DNA of 5,827 nt from CAVQCX01 sp050050175. GTDB taxonomy: Bacteria > Pseudomonadota > Gammaproteobacteria > Chromatiales > Chromatiaceae. Positions within the stretch are counted from its first letter, which is position 1. Every line of letters begins with the position of its first letter. Location of the stretch: NCBI GenBank assembly GCA_050050175.1, contig JASFUT010000222.1, forward strand, positions 1-5,827, in the 5' to 3' direction. Positions 4,986 through 5,827 of the stretch are shown in pieces. The notes below the pieces were generated by a model. It did no database searches. It had not been told where the DNA came from and was given only the letters and a program-made list of their open reading frames with translations. The position numbers and the translations under genes were made by a program.

Positions 4986-5827
4986 ATGCCGACGGAAATG
5001 CTTGATTTTAAGATCATTGGGATCAGCCCATTCCAGAATCCTGATCCCGGTCTCGTGATCGCCCTGTCGAAGACCGAGGCCCTGGGAGTGCTGGATCTGG
5101 GGACCGATGCCCATGGGGCATCGACCGCGCTCGACTCCCTGGTGGCCCGCCGTCCCAGGCGGTTCGGTGTGCTCCTGCGCCCCGGCGTCGCCGTCGAGGA
5201 TCTTCCGGAAGATGCGGTGGTGGTGCTGGCCGGGCCGGACTATCCGGTCGCCGACTGGGCCCCACGGACTGTGCTCGCCCAGGTAACCTCGCTGCAGGAG
5301 GCTAGCGATGCCTTGTCGGCCGGCGCGGCCGGGCTGATCGCCAAGGGCACGGAATCCGGCGGACGGGTCGGCGAGGAGACGGCCTTCGTGCTGCTCCAGC
5401 GCCTGGTCCGGCAAGTCGAGGCCCCGATCTGGGTGCAGGGGGGCGTCGGCTCCCACACCGCGGCGGCCTGTATCTCCGGAGGCGCCCGCGGCGTAGTCAT
5501 CGACTCCCAGCTCGCGCTGGTGCGCGAGTCCCGCCTGGCGCCGGCGGTAAAGGAGGCGATCGCCTCCATGGACGGGAGCGAGACGATCACGGTGGGCGGC
5601 TACCGGGTGTTCACCCGGCCGGATCTTAAGGGCCTGGTTCCCGAGCAACCTGAGGCCGTGGTCGATCGCCTGGGCGCGTCGGACCTGACGCGGGAACTGC
5701 TGCCCGCGGGTCAGGACGCCGCCTTCGCCGCCGACCTGGCCGAGCGCTGCGTCACCGCAGGCGGTGTCGTGAGCTCCCTCCTCAAGGCCATGGACGACTC
5801 CGTGGACGGCGCACGGCAGCTCAGCTC
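4986..5827 (+). CDS. Nitronate monooxygenase-like N-terminal domain of a probable large multidomain synthase (partial, 3' end outside window)
   Basis: 280 residues are visible and the frame is open at the window edge. Residues 6-40 (DFKIIGISPF...ALGVLDLGTD) resemble the first strands of nitronate monooxygenase/2-nitropropane dioxygenase TIM barrels. QVTSLQEASDALSAGAAGLI (99-118), then AKGTESGGRVGEE (119-131), then WVQGGVGSHTAAACISGGA (149-167) and GVVIDSQLALVRES (169-182) follow the barrel order, with the Gly-rich segments expected to hold the flavin phosphate. Where the family usually has Gly-Gly-His, this protein has GGR (R127), so ordinary nitronate oxidation is doubtful. Similar domains, as I recall them, open very long type I polyketide synthase-like proteins, and the region after residue 183 does not look like a normal end. 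ATG 4986 has no clear ribosome site; ATG 4998, with GGAA directly before it, is an alternative. Divergent from the efflux operon. The fold is fairly sure, the synthase assignment less so. Confidence 0.75.
   Translation, partial: MPTEMLDFKIIGISPFQNPDPGLVIALSKTEALGVLDLGTDAHGASTALDSLVARRPRRFGVLLRPGVAVEDLPEDAVVVLAGPDYPVADWAPRTVLAQVTSLQEASDALSAGAAGLIAKGTESGGRVGEETAFVLLQRLVRQVEAPIWVQGGVGSHTAAACISGGARGVVIDSQLALVRESRLAPAVKEAIASMDGSETITVGGYRVFTRPDLKGLVPEQPEAVVDRLGASDLTRELLPAGQDAAFAADLAERCVTAGGVVSSLLKAMDDSVDGARQLS

Noticed and set aside
4679..5005. Plus-strand frame of 108 codons leading into the rightward gene, including an internal ATG at 4904
   Set aside because: It has no ribosome site, crosses the palindrome and the proposed promoter, and shows no recognisable protein features. 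The short version from 4904 would encode a Ser/Ala-rich peptide of 33 residues without support.
4971..5648. Minus-strand frame of 225 codons opposite the barrel-domain gene
   Set aside because: Arg/Gly/His-rich shadow. The plus strand shows the conserved barrel pattern.
1..5827. tRNA, rRNA, CRISPR array, insertion sequence or toxin-antitoxin pair
   Set aside because: I looked for cloverleaf-like arms, regularly spaced direct repeats, transposase motifs and small paired genes and saw none. The only repeats are the palindromes listed.

Overview
The window is GC-rich DNA with dense coding, GTG starts and short bacterial operon spacing. The style, together with extragenic palindromes headed by GTAG on the minus strand, suggests a high-GC proteobacterium, most likely a gammaproteobacterium. 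This placement is inference; no rRNA or other taxonomic marker is present.

Layout: (1) Positions 1-314 are non-coding and hold three different REP-like palindromes, all in the same orientation, plus a GC hairpin directly after the last operon gene. (2) Positions 315-4568 are a compact four-gene minus-strand operon. In transcription order it encodes a HlyD/AcrA/MacA-type periplasmic adaptor (4568-3420), a MacB/LolD-type ABC ATPase (3423-2746), and two paralogous MacB/FtsX-type permeases (2723-1518 and 1514-315). Genes overlap by 4 nt or are separated by 22 and 3 nt. (3) Positions 4569-4985 are a 417-bp divergent intergenic region. It holds several inverted repeats, including a perfect 20-bp palindrome and a 15-bp palindrome lying over a possible extended -10 of the efflux operon, and a plausible sigma70-type promoter facing right. 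(4) From 4986 a plus-strand gene runs off the window. Its 280 visible residues form a nitronate monooxygenase/2-nitropropane dioxygenase-like TIM-barrel domain, of the kind I associate with the N-terminus of very large polyketide synthase-like proteins.

How they work together: the operon encodes the inner-membrane and periplasmic parts of a MacAB-TolC-like tripartite efflux pump. The ATPase is a separate polypeptide and the permease is predicted to be a heterodimer. The adaptor carries the R-L-S tip motif used to dock on a TolC-type channel, but no TolC gene is in the window. The divergent gene may begin a biosynthetic cluster, so the pump may export its product or protect against it. That link rests only on adjacency and a shared control region. 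The most unusual points are the palindrome-rich divergent region, the barrel domain with Arg where the nitronate monooxygenase family usually has His, a Cys pair placed symmetrically on the two helices of the adaptor hairpin, and the cluster of three unlike REP palindromes.
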